Source: Blastobasis lacticolella (taxonomy: Eukaryota; Arthropoda; Insecta; Lepidoptera; Blastobasidae). From it: DNA of 64,000 nt. Shown piece by piece: positions 55,553-64,000 of the stretch. The translations under genes were made by a program, and so were the position numbers. How positions within the stretch are numbered: position 1 is the first letter of the stretch; every line of letters starts with the position of its first letter. Location: assembly GCA_905147135.1 (NCBI GenBank), contig LR990045.1, positions 12,252,173-12,316,172 of the forward strand. Reading direction: 5' to 3'. Below the pieces are notes generated by a model that was not told the origin of the DNA, did no database searches, and worked only from the letters and a program-made list of their open reading frames with translations.

Positions 55553-56932
55553 GCTATTGCCAATTGTTACTTTTTTTAAATTTGTGACTGAGAGTTCTAG
55601 ATTATTGCTCAAAACCAAAGATTTTGGAGCATAGAGCAATCGAAAATATAATCTTCTCTTTTGAAGAAATAAATTCTCGTTGACAGTGTTGCCACATTGG
55701 ATAAGTTTTTCGTCATACTGGCGAAATTGGGAGATAGCGTGGAGAAATTTTTTAATGTGTTTTTTGACTTTGGCGAAAAATAAATTAAGAAGCGTTATTT
55801 TTATAAAACAATTTTCATACAATAGGCAATATTTTATTTAAAATAAATATTTTGACGAAGAATAAATTGAGAACTGGTTGTCATGGAACCATCGCCAATA
55901 ATTAAACTGTTTGTTGCTTTTTGAACAGAAGATCTATGGAGTAACTTCAATAATACTTCATTTAACGACCTATAAAGGGCCGGGTATATAGAAACTAGAC
56001 CTCTGTGATTATTACATATTTATCTTTTGGTACTTGGATGAGGACGTGATTGTCAACACCAACTTCATCAGTTTGTCAAAAGTGACACTTTACTAGAAGG
56101 CGACGTTAGTTCTGATTTCGGCCACGTCCAAAATATTCATGAAGGGCTATAATACATACATATAGCTTGTCAAAAAGATGATGCTGCTGATGTTGCTCTA
56201 TGCCCTCCCATTGAAATTCTGAACGCGTCTCCTTGATTGATAACACACCTCTCCTTGGGAAATACAAAAATGAATGGGTTGACATCGCTGAGTCGGACAT
56301 GAGAGCCAACCGAGGCTTACGACGTGAGGATACCGAACATCAGGCGAATTGGAGGAGAGAAGAAGCAGGATAGGGGTTCCTGGCAGAAGCCAGGATTGAC
56401 TGTTTGGATGATGGTCCAGATTATGAGTATTGTATCATTTAGATTTCACCCGATTTCTTAGTGGTAAACACTAGATATTATCAATAATTAATTTCAATAT
56501 ATTTGATCGTTGGCGACTCCATAGTCGTCTTGTTTTGATATTTTTATAGTGTATTAGTGCCAAAAAAATTCTGCCCCATTGATTGCGTCATTTTCTAGTT
56601 CTATTAAAATTTGGAGAGATAACCGTATATTTTAGTTTCTCTTTTTCACTTTGAGAGAGGATAATCCTATAACCGACATACAGCAAAGACTTAATTTTTG
56701 TTTTTGAGAGCACAGAGAACGAGTAATCAGGGTTACCATCTAAGCATTTTTTGAGATGTCATTATTAGTACCAAATCATGACACACAGTTGGCAACCCTG
56801 CCCGCAATTGCGGTTCGTGCGGTGCGGCCAGTGTGGCCATGCCATCAGCAACGTCAGCTATATCTCAATGCGATGCGTGCGGCGCGTGCGGCGCGTGCGG
56901 CTCTTGCGGTGCGGGCTAGTCGACGCGTAGCT
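55553..56932. repeat. B-half of X2
   Basis: Inverse of 40,226-41,617 (B-half of X1), nearly identical apart from a few substitutions and the junction at P. No transposase-like frame is present. Short frames in both copies lack motifs. Confidence 0.8.
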
Positions 56933-56935
56933 TTA

Positions 56936-57122
56936 GAATGAGCAGTTTTCCAATAGGTATCCAAAGCATTCCTAACCACTCCCTAGATGGCGCCCCGACA
57001 ATTTTGGTAATTGATAATAGCTTGAAATAGGTTCTTAGCAAAGATGATATAAACACTGGGTACGTTGTATTGGACAATATTGTATTAATCAATAGTTTTG
57101 AACCATTTTAGAGGTTGTAATA
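56936..57122 (+). repeat. Left part of a family-Y MITE
   Basis: AATGAGCAGTTTTCCAATAG, CACTCCCTAGATGGCGCCCC and AACCATTTTAGAGGTTGTAA align with 14,853-15,030. It begins next to the right target duplication of X2 and breaks off where LINE K begins, so K interrupts it. Confidence 0.75.
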
Positions 57123-57158
57123 AATTATTACAAACAAAACAAACATCAACTCATCAAC

Positions 57159-57947
57159 GATCTCGATGACTCCGTATTACGTAATGATACAGTGCAGAAT
57201 AGAAGCTGCCCCGAGTTCAATACCGATTTCAAGGATGAGGTAAGAGAGTTAAAAATAAGAAACGCTAAGCTGGAACAGAATCTGGAATCTGCGGATGGCG
57301 AGATAGCAAACCTATAAGCAGAAAATAGCAAAATGAAACAACAAATTGCAGATTATGAAAAGGAAATTAACCTACTAAGGCTAATTGCAAAACCTACACC
57401 CAAATTAAAGAAGAAGGAGAATTCTGTTGGTAGCTCTAAACTGCTACGTACCAAGTTGGATCCCTTCAACAACTCTAAGGAGATGACATTAAATACTACG
57501 AACACAAGAGCAGAAGTGAATCATTGCGACATTGCCAGTACAGAAAAACTACAAGATCATCCCACAATGTCTGAAAGGGCGGAAAAATCAATCCTGGAAA
57601 ATAACGATAACATTTATATCCTAGGCGGCAAGCAATGTTCAGGATTGGCACGGACTCTATTAAAATCCAGGGAACGATCAGAATACGGTAACTATAAAAT
57701 AAAATCAACATTGAAACCGCACGCCAATAGCGAGGAAATTTTAAATACGACTGAGTTACAAAAGTCAACGGCAAATTATATAATTGTCTTAAATATAGGA
57801 GAATGCGATACGAATCCGATGAAACTGTATGCAGAACTATATATTTTCCTAAAGGCGTATTCAAAAGCAAAAATAATAATCATGGGTGTAAAACACAATA
57901 AACATTTAAATGAAAATAAACTGAATCATATGTTGCGGATGACATGT
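57159..57947 (+). pseudogene. LINE K ORF1, N-terminal part
   Basis: The frame reads NDLDDSVLRNDTVQNRS, then a charged coiled coil (DEVRELKIRNAKLEQNLESA), a TAA at 57,315, and KQQIADYEKEINLLRLIAK. The later part YIIVLNIGECDTNPMKLYAE with KIIIMGVKHNKHLNENKLNH resembles the esterase-like module of some CR1-group ORF1 proteins. ORF1 proteins bind element RNA as chaperones. The frame stops at 57,948, where the DNA element begins; deleting that element and one TGT lets the frame continue. Confidence 0.65.
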
Positions 57948-58627
57948 TAGGCCAGTCAAATCTTACAAAAAAATTGCCCTAAAACGCAAAGCGCGATGTA
58001 ACGCTGCATTTTTGGTATGTTATTTGGACTCCTTACGAGAGTGTGAAACTACATATTGCAAGCAAAAAAAAATTGTGCTTCCTGCGTAATACGTGAAAAA
58101 CTGCGAAATTTTCGGACTTTTTTTACTTTCTTGTCTACAAATAAAAAACTATGCATTTTTCGACCAATTAAGCTAAATTGCTTTTAAAGTTCATTATATT
58201 TGCCACTATTTAAGCTCAAACGCAGCTATACAAAATGTACAGTAACCAAGTTATGACTCTTCAAAGATGGTCAATTTTTCCGGAATATTAACAATTTTAA
58301 GTTTTGCTCACGTCTGGAGCAAATTATTGATAAAATCGCTAGTCCTATGATAAAAGTAACTAAAAGAAAGTTGTAGTACATTTAATTTACTTTCAATGAA
58401 GTAGAAAACGAACTAAGTGAGACTAATAGTTTACTTACAATCTTGAAAATGGTTTTCTGAAGAATTCTGTGATTACTTATTTGTGTGAATGGTACCAAAG
58501 TACTTATGCTATGCTTGTTAGAAATTACGTTTTAATAATAATAAAATACCATCACAAGGTGCCAATCAGCTTCCGAGACCGTTCTATCAGTCTCAGGGTC
58601 CAGTGGATAATATTTGTCAAACTCGCC

Positions 58628-58830
58628 AATGAATTGCTCGCTTTGATTCGAACGATTTTCAATCTTAATTTTCCTTATGAAAAATGTCATATTTTTCCCT
58701 ATTTTTGCCCATACTTCGGCCCCCTCTTTTGGTGCTGCCAATGTGATTTAAAATTATTGAATTTTTCACGTCGATATTCAACATTGTAAATCGTTCGAAT
58801 AGAGGCGAGCGATTCAATAACTGAACCCAG
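58628..58830. repeat. Imperfect hairpin in D
   Basis: ATTGCTCGCTTTGATTCGAA and, inverted, GTTCGAATAGAGGCGAGCGA pair over about 40 bp. Related to 28,370-28,445. Confidence 0.5.
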
Positions 58831-59099
58831 GGCCGTTTGTATGTTAGTTTTACCATGGGTTACTGACATTCTACCGAGTTCTATTGAAATCGTAATAATG
58901 TATTTTTTTGTCATTGCTTGGCTTTAATGTTGTATCTACATTTATACGACGACGACATTAGGGCCTTCAAGGAACAAGCCTCTATAAACGAATTCTCGAC
59001 ACCACTGGCAGGCTACGTAGAACAGTCCTTAGTAAGTACGCGCCAAGTATGGCGCCTAAAACTAATAAAATGATGGTTTCATTCGTCCTATTGCAGTAG

Positions 59100-60530
59100 G
59101 GATACCTACCAACGCGGTTTTTTCCACCCCCCAGCCCAGTAAATTACTTCCAGTATATCCAGCTCGACTTTGTATCTAAAGGTGACTGCGAAGCCGCCGT
59201 CCACGCCATGGGAACTTTCCTCCAAAGTAATAGTGTTGAAGTTGTACTGAAGGGTGACGTAAAAATGGATTCAACTCCGTCGATAGAGGCACTTTGCTTG
59301 GTCAAATACGATCTAAGCTGCCGGCCGCTTATAAGTTGATGCGGCAATGCTACAAAAAGCTGAGCAATCTTATATACAAAGGCTACCGCTTGCAATCAGT
59401 AGTCGGCTGCCAGCAATAGGCGACTCTCGAGAAGCTAAATTCTAAATTTAATGTGTGTGGTAGTACGACCTACTTAGAATACGGGATCCTACGAGGGGAT
59501 GCGAACACGGTTTTACAGGATTTACAGCACCTCATGCGCGAGTTGAGGGTGATTGGTGTGCTGTCCGAGGGCTGGTACCATTTCTGCAGCTTTTGACGCT
59601 ATTGCTATTTCAATGTCGTCGACAAGGCGTGACTTCACCTTCTAAGTAGTTTTGATTAATCCCTCTCGGACTTCATTAAAGAAAAAATTCAAATTCTATG
59701 GTTGTGTTTTGCGGTGTTGTCAACAATACAGTAAAACATATTCTTATATTTTAATTCTTAACATAAATATCGATAATTTATCTTGGAAACAGATGGATAT
59801 GGAGGTCTAGGTAGGAGGTCATTAGGAAAGTTTCAGATGTGTCCCTGTCAGCTTTTCTGTCCTCGGTGCATAGTTCACAGTATCCAGTGTAGAAATTATT
59901 ATCTAAACAAGGAAGTTTTATTACGGCGTATTCTATCGAGGCCAAATAAATGCCTTTGGCACGAGGCTTTTCCGGAGGTCGAGCTCCCGAAAAATTCCTG
60001 TTCCCAGCGGCTATGGGGCGAGCCTCGCTGCAGATTGGTGCGAAACAATATTTTAAGCGCACCAACCAACTCTGCAGAGCGTGCCCGTATGCTGGCTGCT
60101 GGCGAGTGTAAATCGGGTCTCTAACTTCAGGCGATGTCTTCTAAAAATATTGGGACACTTCTCGACCGCGTTACGCACTATATCATCCGCCGGGCCTTCA
60201 CCTCCGCTGGAGCACCCGCTAAGCTTGAGCCAGGTGGTTTGGCCCGTGATGACGGTAAGAGGCCCGAAGGGATGACACTCCCTGGGAGCTGGGACGACGT
60301 TTGGTCAGGGACACCACGTGTAGCGAAACCCTTGCACAGTTCCATCTTCCAGTAACGGCACGATGCGGTCTCAAATGAAAGTGTCAAACGGCGCAAGTGT
60401 TGGTGGATACCACATATTTACGCCGTTTGGTGTGGAAACCCTTGAATTCTAGTGTTCATGCGCACACTCCCTATTTCGGGAGCTAGCTAAGCGCTTGGTC
60501 GATATTACTAAAGACCCATAGGGCTGACTT
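59100..60530 (+). pseudogene. Decayed RT and C-terminal nuclease-like region, same family as 1-624
   Basis: In shifting plus frames the order is DFVSKGDCEAAVHAMG and VVLKGDV (motif A area), LPAAYKLMRQCYKKLSNLIY, VVGCQQ then a stop (motif B 'GCQQGDP'), YLEYGILRGDANTVLQDLQH (motif C YLDDG changed to YLEYG), then [24 protein letters not shown] and ELAKRLVD. DDGKRPDGM followed by an 'ETLG' block is the C-terminal nuclease-like part of these elements. Stops and a lost YLDD show it is dead. The GC content is higher than in surrounding D. Confidence 0.7.
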
Positions 60531-61217
60531 CCACTTCGGACGGGGGACAATACGGCCAGCATTCCTAATAGTTCTAATACCGTGGACCTTGGACAAAATT
60601 AGTGATTGTTTTATTAAGTTAGTTGTTATTTGTAATTTGTATTATGTCAGATTAGTATTCATAATATGTATAATTGTTATTCCCACCTTAATAAATACTT
60701 TATTTTTCAAAAATACATTTTTACGTTCTCCTCGTTTTTTTAAGATTGTGAATGAACCATTAGTCTCACATAGTTCGGTTTGTACATTATTTAAAGCAAA
60801 TTAAATGTACTACAACTCCGTTTTAATTTTTTTTATAATAGAACTAGCAATTTTACCAATAGTTTACTCCGGACAGGAGCAAAACCTAAAATTGAAGTTT
60901 TTCGGGAAAAATAGACCATCTTTCAAGAGTCATAACTTGGTTGCTATATGCTTTATAGAGCTGTGTTTGGGCTTAAATCCATCAATTTTAAAAGTTATTC
61001 AGCTTTGTTTGTCGAAATTAGCATAGTTTTTGAGTTTTAGACCTGAAAGTGAAAAAGGTCCCAAAATTTCGCAGTTTTTCACGTATTACGCAGGAAGCAC
61101 AATTTTTTTTTGCTTGCAAAATGTAGTTTCACACTCTCCTAAGGGGTCCAAATAACATACTAAAAATGCAGCGTTACATCGCGCTTTGCGTTTTAGATGT
61201 AAGATTTGACTGGCCTA

Positions 61218-61523
61218 TGTAATCAGTTTAGAAATACTATGTTCTTAGATTTAAGTGACATAGAGTATAACAAAATGTTTTTGACAAAGTTGGCTTTTAA
61301 GATGAATATTAAGATTGACATGATTTATTACACAAAAAAATATTTAAGTTACAATTTTAATAATATTGATAATATAAAATTGACTAATACTTTTTATGAG
61401 AAACAACCTAAATTAAAGATAATTACAAAACATATCGTTCAGCAACGAATCACGGACTATTTTATAAAACGTAAAATAAATAGTACTGCTATAGACTCTC
61501 AAAACAAGCTTTTTCGTGACTAA
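61218..61523 (+). pseudogene. LINE K ORF1, C-terminal part
   Basis: After D the frame reads CNQFRNTMFLDLSDIEYNKM, then FLTKLAFKMNIKIDMIYYTK, and ends TAA at 61,521-61,523. It overlaps the start of ORF2 by a few bases, as in other two-ORF LINEs. Confidence 0.65.
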
Positions 61524-62730
61524 GACTTTAAACATCTTACATCAGAATATTGCAGGTTTAATAAGCAAAAAGGAACTGATAGAATTGACCTTACATGAGC
61601 TTTCAGGTAAAGGAAAACGTTTTGACGTACTTTGCCTAAGTGAAACGTTTATAAAATCAGGTAGTGAAAACAATATTGTAATAGACGGTTACGAAGTGCG
61701 GTCTACGTATTCCAGAAAGAATCAGAAAAGGGGAGGAGTCTGTATATTGTGTAAGAGGGACATCAAATCCAATGAAGTTGAATTTTTAAAGGAATTTAGG
61801 GAAGAATATGTATTTGAATGCTGTGGAGTAGATATAGCTTCAATTAGGTGCATTGTTCTATGCATTTACAGGACACCAACATCTGATTTGTCCTTGTTTC
61901 TTCTGAAATTGGAGCGGTTATTACACGTATTAAAAAAGAAAACAAAATATAAAATTGTAATATCGGGAGACTTTAATATAAATATACTAAAAGATTCATA
62001 CGGTACTCGTGAACTGAACAGAATAGTCAAAAATAATAATTTTAATTTACATATCTCAGAACCCACGAGGAAATCTTCATGCTTAGATCAGATTATGAGC
62101 AATGTGATAAACGTTAGAAATGAAATACATCACTTAGGTTTATCAGACCATGAAACCGCTCAATCTATTCACGTCCCCGTAACTAGTCAGTCTAAACAAC
62201 AGATTTGTAAATATTTCTGGACACGTGACTTATGCAAAGAAAACGTGACTAAATTTCGAGAATGCATAAATTCAATAACCTGGGAAAATGTGTACCAGGA
62301 AGAGGATATTAACACGGCATTTGATAACTTTTATAAGATCTTTACAATGTTTTATAACCTATGCTTTCCAGTTTATAAGAAGAGGTGCCACGTGCAAAAG
62401 CATCCTACACCATGGATCACAAAAGGGCTAAAAAAGTCTATTGTCACTAAAAGACACTTGAGGTTCACGTATTATGCTACGTCAAGTACCACAACAAAAA
62501 TAAAGTATATAAGTTATTCAAAACTACTTAAAAGGTGCGTTAATCATGCTCAAAAACTATCGAATAGTAACTATATAACAAATTCTAAAAATATATGTAA
62601 GGCTTCGTGGAATATAATAAAGAATGAAACAAATAATATAGCTCATAATAAATATATAGAGAAAATAAAATTTAATGACAAGACCCTACTGACATTGCAA
62701 ATTCATTTAATAAATATTACATTAATTTGA
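61516..62730 (+). CDS. LINE K ORF2: AP-like endonuclease
   Basis: Nuclease motifs in order are LHQNIAGL (Asn), LCLSETFIK (catalytic Glu), YRTPTSD, ISGDFNINIL (Asp/Asn), LDQIMSN and LSDHE (Asp-His). All key residues of an APE-type LINE endonuclease, which nicks the target strand for target-primed reverse transcription, are visible. A linker with KHPTPWITKGLKKSI follows. A one-base indel near 62,685-62,690 ends this frame early; the RT continues in the next frame. The start codon is uncertain because of overlap with ORF1. Confidence 0.82.
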   Translation: MTKTLNILHQNIAGLISKKELIELTLHELSGKGKRFDVLCLSETFIKSGSENNIVIDGYEVRSTYSRKNQKRGGVCILCKRDIKSNEVEFLKEFREEYVFECCGVDIASIRCIVLCIYRTPTSDLSLFLLKLERLLHVLKKKTKYKIVISGDFNINILKDSYGTRELNRIVKNNNFNLHISEPTRKSSCLDQIMSNVINVRNEIHHLGLSDHETAQSIHVPVTSQSKQQICKYFWTRDLCKENVTKFRECINSITWENVYQEEDINTAFDNFYKIFTMFYNLCFPVYKKRCHVQKHPTPWITKGLKKSIVTKRHLRFTYYATSSTTTKIKYISYSKLLKRCVNHAQKLSNSNYITNSKNICKASWNIIKNETNNIAHNKYIEKIKFNDKTLLTLQIHLINITLI

Positions 62731-64000
62731 CTAATTCTATGGTTCATGACTCAGGTTCTAATATGTCACACATACCTATTAACAATGCCAGTATGTTCTT
62801 AAAACCGACTGACGCTCAAGAAATAATAAAAATAATTAATAATTTAAACACATCAAACTCAACAGGCTATGACGATATTCATACAAAAGTTATTAAAGCC
62901 TGTAAAGTAGAAATTGCGACAGTTCTAAGTTATTTAATAAATTTATCTTTTACTAATGGTTTATTTCCAGATCAGTTAAAGCTGACAATTGTAAAGCCTT
63001 TGCATAAGAAGGGGAATGAGGAAAATATAGACAATTATAGACCTATAGCACTTATTTCTATATTCTCAAAAGTGTTTGAAAAAGCGATGCACGATCGTAT
63101 TTCTAGCTTTATAAATGCTTTCAAAATTCTAAAAGGTAACCAGTATGGGTTTCAAATGGGTAAATCAACGTCGTTAGCTGCTTTTTCACTGATAAATGAA
63201 ATCCTGCGATGCTTAGACAAAAGAACAGCTGTTACTGCAGTCTTCTTTGATATGAGCAAAGCATTCGATTTCGTATTACATAAGAAACTTCTCGATAAAT
63301 GCGAACGTTATGGTTTAAGAGGGCAAGCATATAAATGGCTGGACAGTTATCTTAGCAACAGAAGACAATACGTTGAAATAACAAAAATAGATAATGCAGA
63401 GCGTAGATCATTCAGGTCCTCGATGGAATTTAACAAGGTTGGGGTGCCACAGGGCAGTATTTTAGGGCCACTAATATTCTTGCACTATATTAATGATCTG
63501 CCAAATTTAATAAAATATGACTGCACACTATTTGCTGATGACGTTTCCGTAATAATACCATGCAGTGACATTAATACTTATAATGAAGAGATCAATAAAG
63601 CCGTACATTTTATTATAAAATGGCTTGATGACAATAACCTCAAAGTTAATTTGAATAAGACTACGTACATACAGTTTATAAATAGGAATGGAAAGAAAAA
63701 AGATTTAACTGTATCAGTTAATGGTCAAACTATTGCTGAGACGAATCAAACTGCATTTCTGGGCATCTGGGTGGATGACAGGTGTGCATGGACAACGCAT
63801 ATCTCCAACTTGTGCAGTAAAATAAATTCTTTTGCATATGCACTTTGGCGGCTCACCAAAATAAGCAGCGAAAAAATTGCTTTGCAGGCATATCACGGGT
63901 ACATATGTTCTATTATAAGGTATGCCATTATACTATGGGGTAATTCATCACAAGTAAATCAGGTACTTATCTGTCAAAAACAGTGCATCAAAGCAATGTG
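62687..64000 (+). CDS. LINE K ORF2: reverse transcriptase (frame-shifted from endonuclease, runs off edge)
   Basis: Open from about 62,687 to the window end. RT motifs: KPLHKKGNEENIDNYRPIAL, QYGFQMGKSTSLAAF, motif A FFDMSKAFD, motif B GVPQGSILGPLIFL, motif C FADDVSV, and FLGIWVDDRCAWTTHI. The catalytic aspartates are intact. Together with the nuclease this would be a nearly complete Jockey/CR1-group ORF2 but for one frameshift. Confidence 0.85.

Larger units (their letters stand above)
40091..56932. mobile_element. Element X2, outermost TIR transposon of the nest
   Basis: Both ends read AGCTACGCGTCGACTAG inward, and TTA flanks both (40,088-40,090 and 56,933-56,935). X2 itself consists of 40,091-40,225, then (after X1) 45,124-47,764 (A-half, carrying a LINE) and 55,553-56,932 (B-half), with P2 between. 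The TIRs are about 60 bp and GC-rich, with GCCGCACGC repeats. Without insertions the element would be about 2.4 kb. I see no transposase frame, so it is presumably non-autonomous. The 3-bp TTN duplication fits PIF/Harbinger-like or CACTA-like transposition; the superfamily is undecided. Confidence 0.85.
57948..61217. mobile_element. 3.27-kb DNA element D with long inverted repeats
   Basis: The ends TAGGCCAGTCAAATCTTACA and the right-end reverse complement are the same for 20 bases. Similarity continues inward about 440 bp (57,948-58,390 versus about 60,775-61,217). The 3-bp direct repeat TGT flanks it (57,945-57,947 and 61,218-61,220). Removal restores ORF1 of LINE K, giving an exact empty site. 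The interior holds a decayed retroelement RT rather than a transposase, so it is non-autonomous or a fold-back-type element. Confidence 0.85.
57123..64000 (+). mobile_element. LINE family K: two-ORF element, 5'-truncated, runs off right edge
   Basis: ORF1 (57,159-57,947, continued 61,218-61,523), ORF2 endonuclease (61,516 on) and RT (to 64,000) follow in order on the plus strand. A DNA transposon (57,948-61,217) splits ORF1. The 3' end lies outside the window; a 3' end of the same family is at 36.9-38.1 kb. It is a Jockey/CR1-group LINE. Confidence 0.85.

Noticed and set aside
40226..56932. One simple inverted segmental duplication or an assembly fold-back
   Set aside because: P1 and P2 have different flanking direct repeats, the B-half junctions differ, and sister copies give separate empty sites. 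Nested insertion explains the symmetry better.
58532..58914. Overlapping short frames in element D
   Set aside because: They fall in an imperfect hairpin and show no motif. Frames on both strands are open only because of base composition.

Overview
This is an AT-rich insect chromosome window, almost certainly from a moth or butterfly. The evidence is a multi-exon gene with short GT-AG introns and a dense set of repeats of lepidopteran type: a Lep1-like Helitron, tRNA-headed SINEs, RTE LINEs ending in (ATG)n, and LINE 3' ends carrying the familiar 'caggtggcccgcttgcctgtttg' type tail. No bacterial-style operons, CRISPR arrays or rRNA are present.

Layout. Positions 1-624 hold the start of a zinc-finger retroelement ORF that leaves the window. 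A decayed RTE LINE occupies 4.5-7.3 kb. The only convincing host gene lies on the minus strand at 8.6-15.5 kb. It is a proton-coupled amino-acid transporter of the SLC36/PAT family, with eight exons whose phases all join, encoding 411 residues up to the stop; its 5' exon(s) are missing or unproven. Its introns carry a MITE, SINEs and LINE tails. From 15.5 to 40 kb there is intergenic DNA with fragments of RTE, Jockey/CR1-like LINEs, SINEs and MITEs, and no recognised gene apart from a small orphan reading frame at 16.2 kb.

The most striking region is 40,091-56,932, a nest of transposons that reads as a giant imperfect palindrome. It resolves into three copies (X1, X2, X3) of one ~2.4-kb non-coding TIR element, with GC-rich ends starting AGCTACGCGTCGACTAG and 3-bp TTN target duplications. 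Two near-identical THAP-domain P-element-like copies (P1, P2) are inserted in X1 and X2 at different sites, each with its own 7-bp target duplication. A 5'-truncated LINE with a 555-codon RT frame sits in X2, and a Lep1 Helitron sits in X3. X1 sits in the left TIR of X2, and X3 sits in the TIR of P2. Uninterrupted sister copies give the empty sites, so the insertion order can be read from the sequence.

The last 7 kb (57,123-64,000) is a two-ORF LINE inserted in a MITE. Its ORF1 is split by a 3.27-kb long-TIR DNA element (57,948-61,217). That element contains a degenerate RT copy of the same retroelement family seen at 1-624. The LINE endonuclease and reverse transcriptase continue to the right edge.

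Family assignments rest on motif recognition without database searches. The DNA-element structures (TIRs, target duplications, empty sites) are read directly from the sequence.
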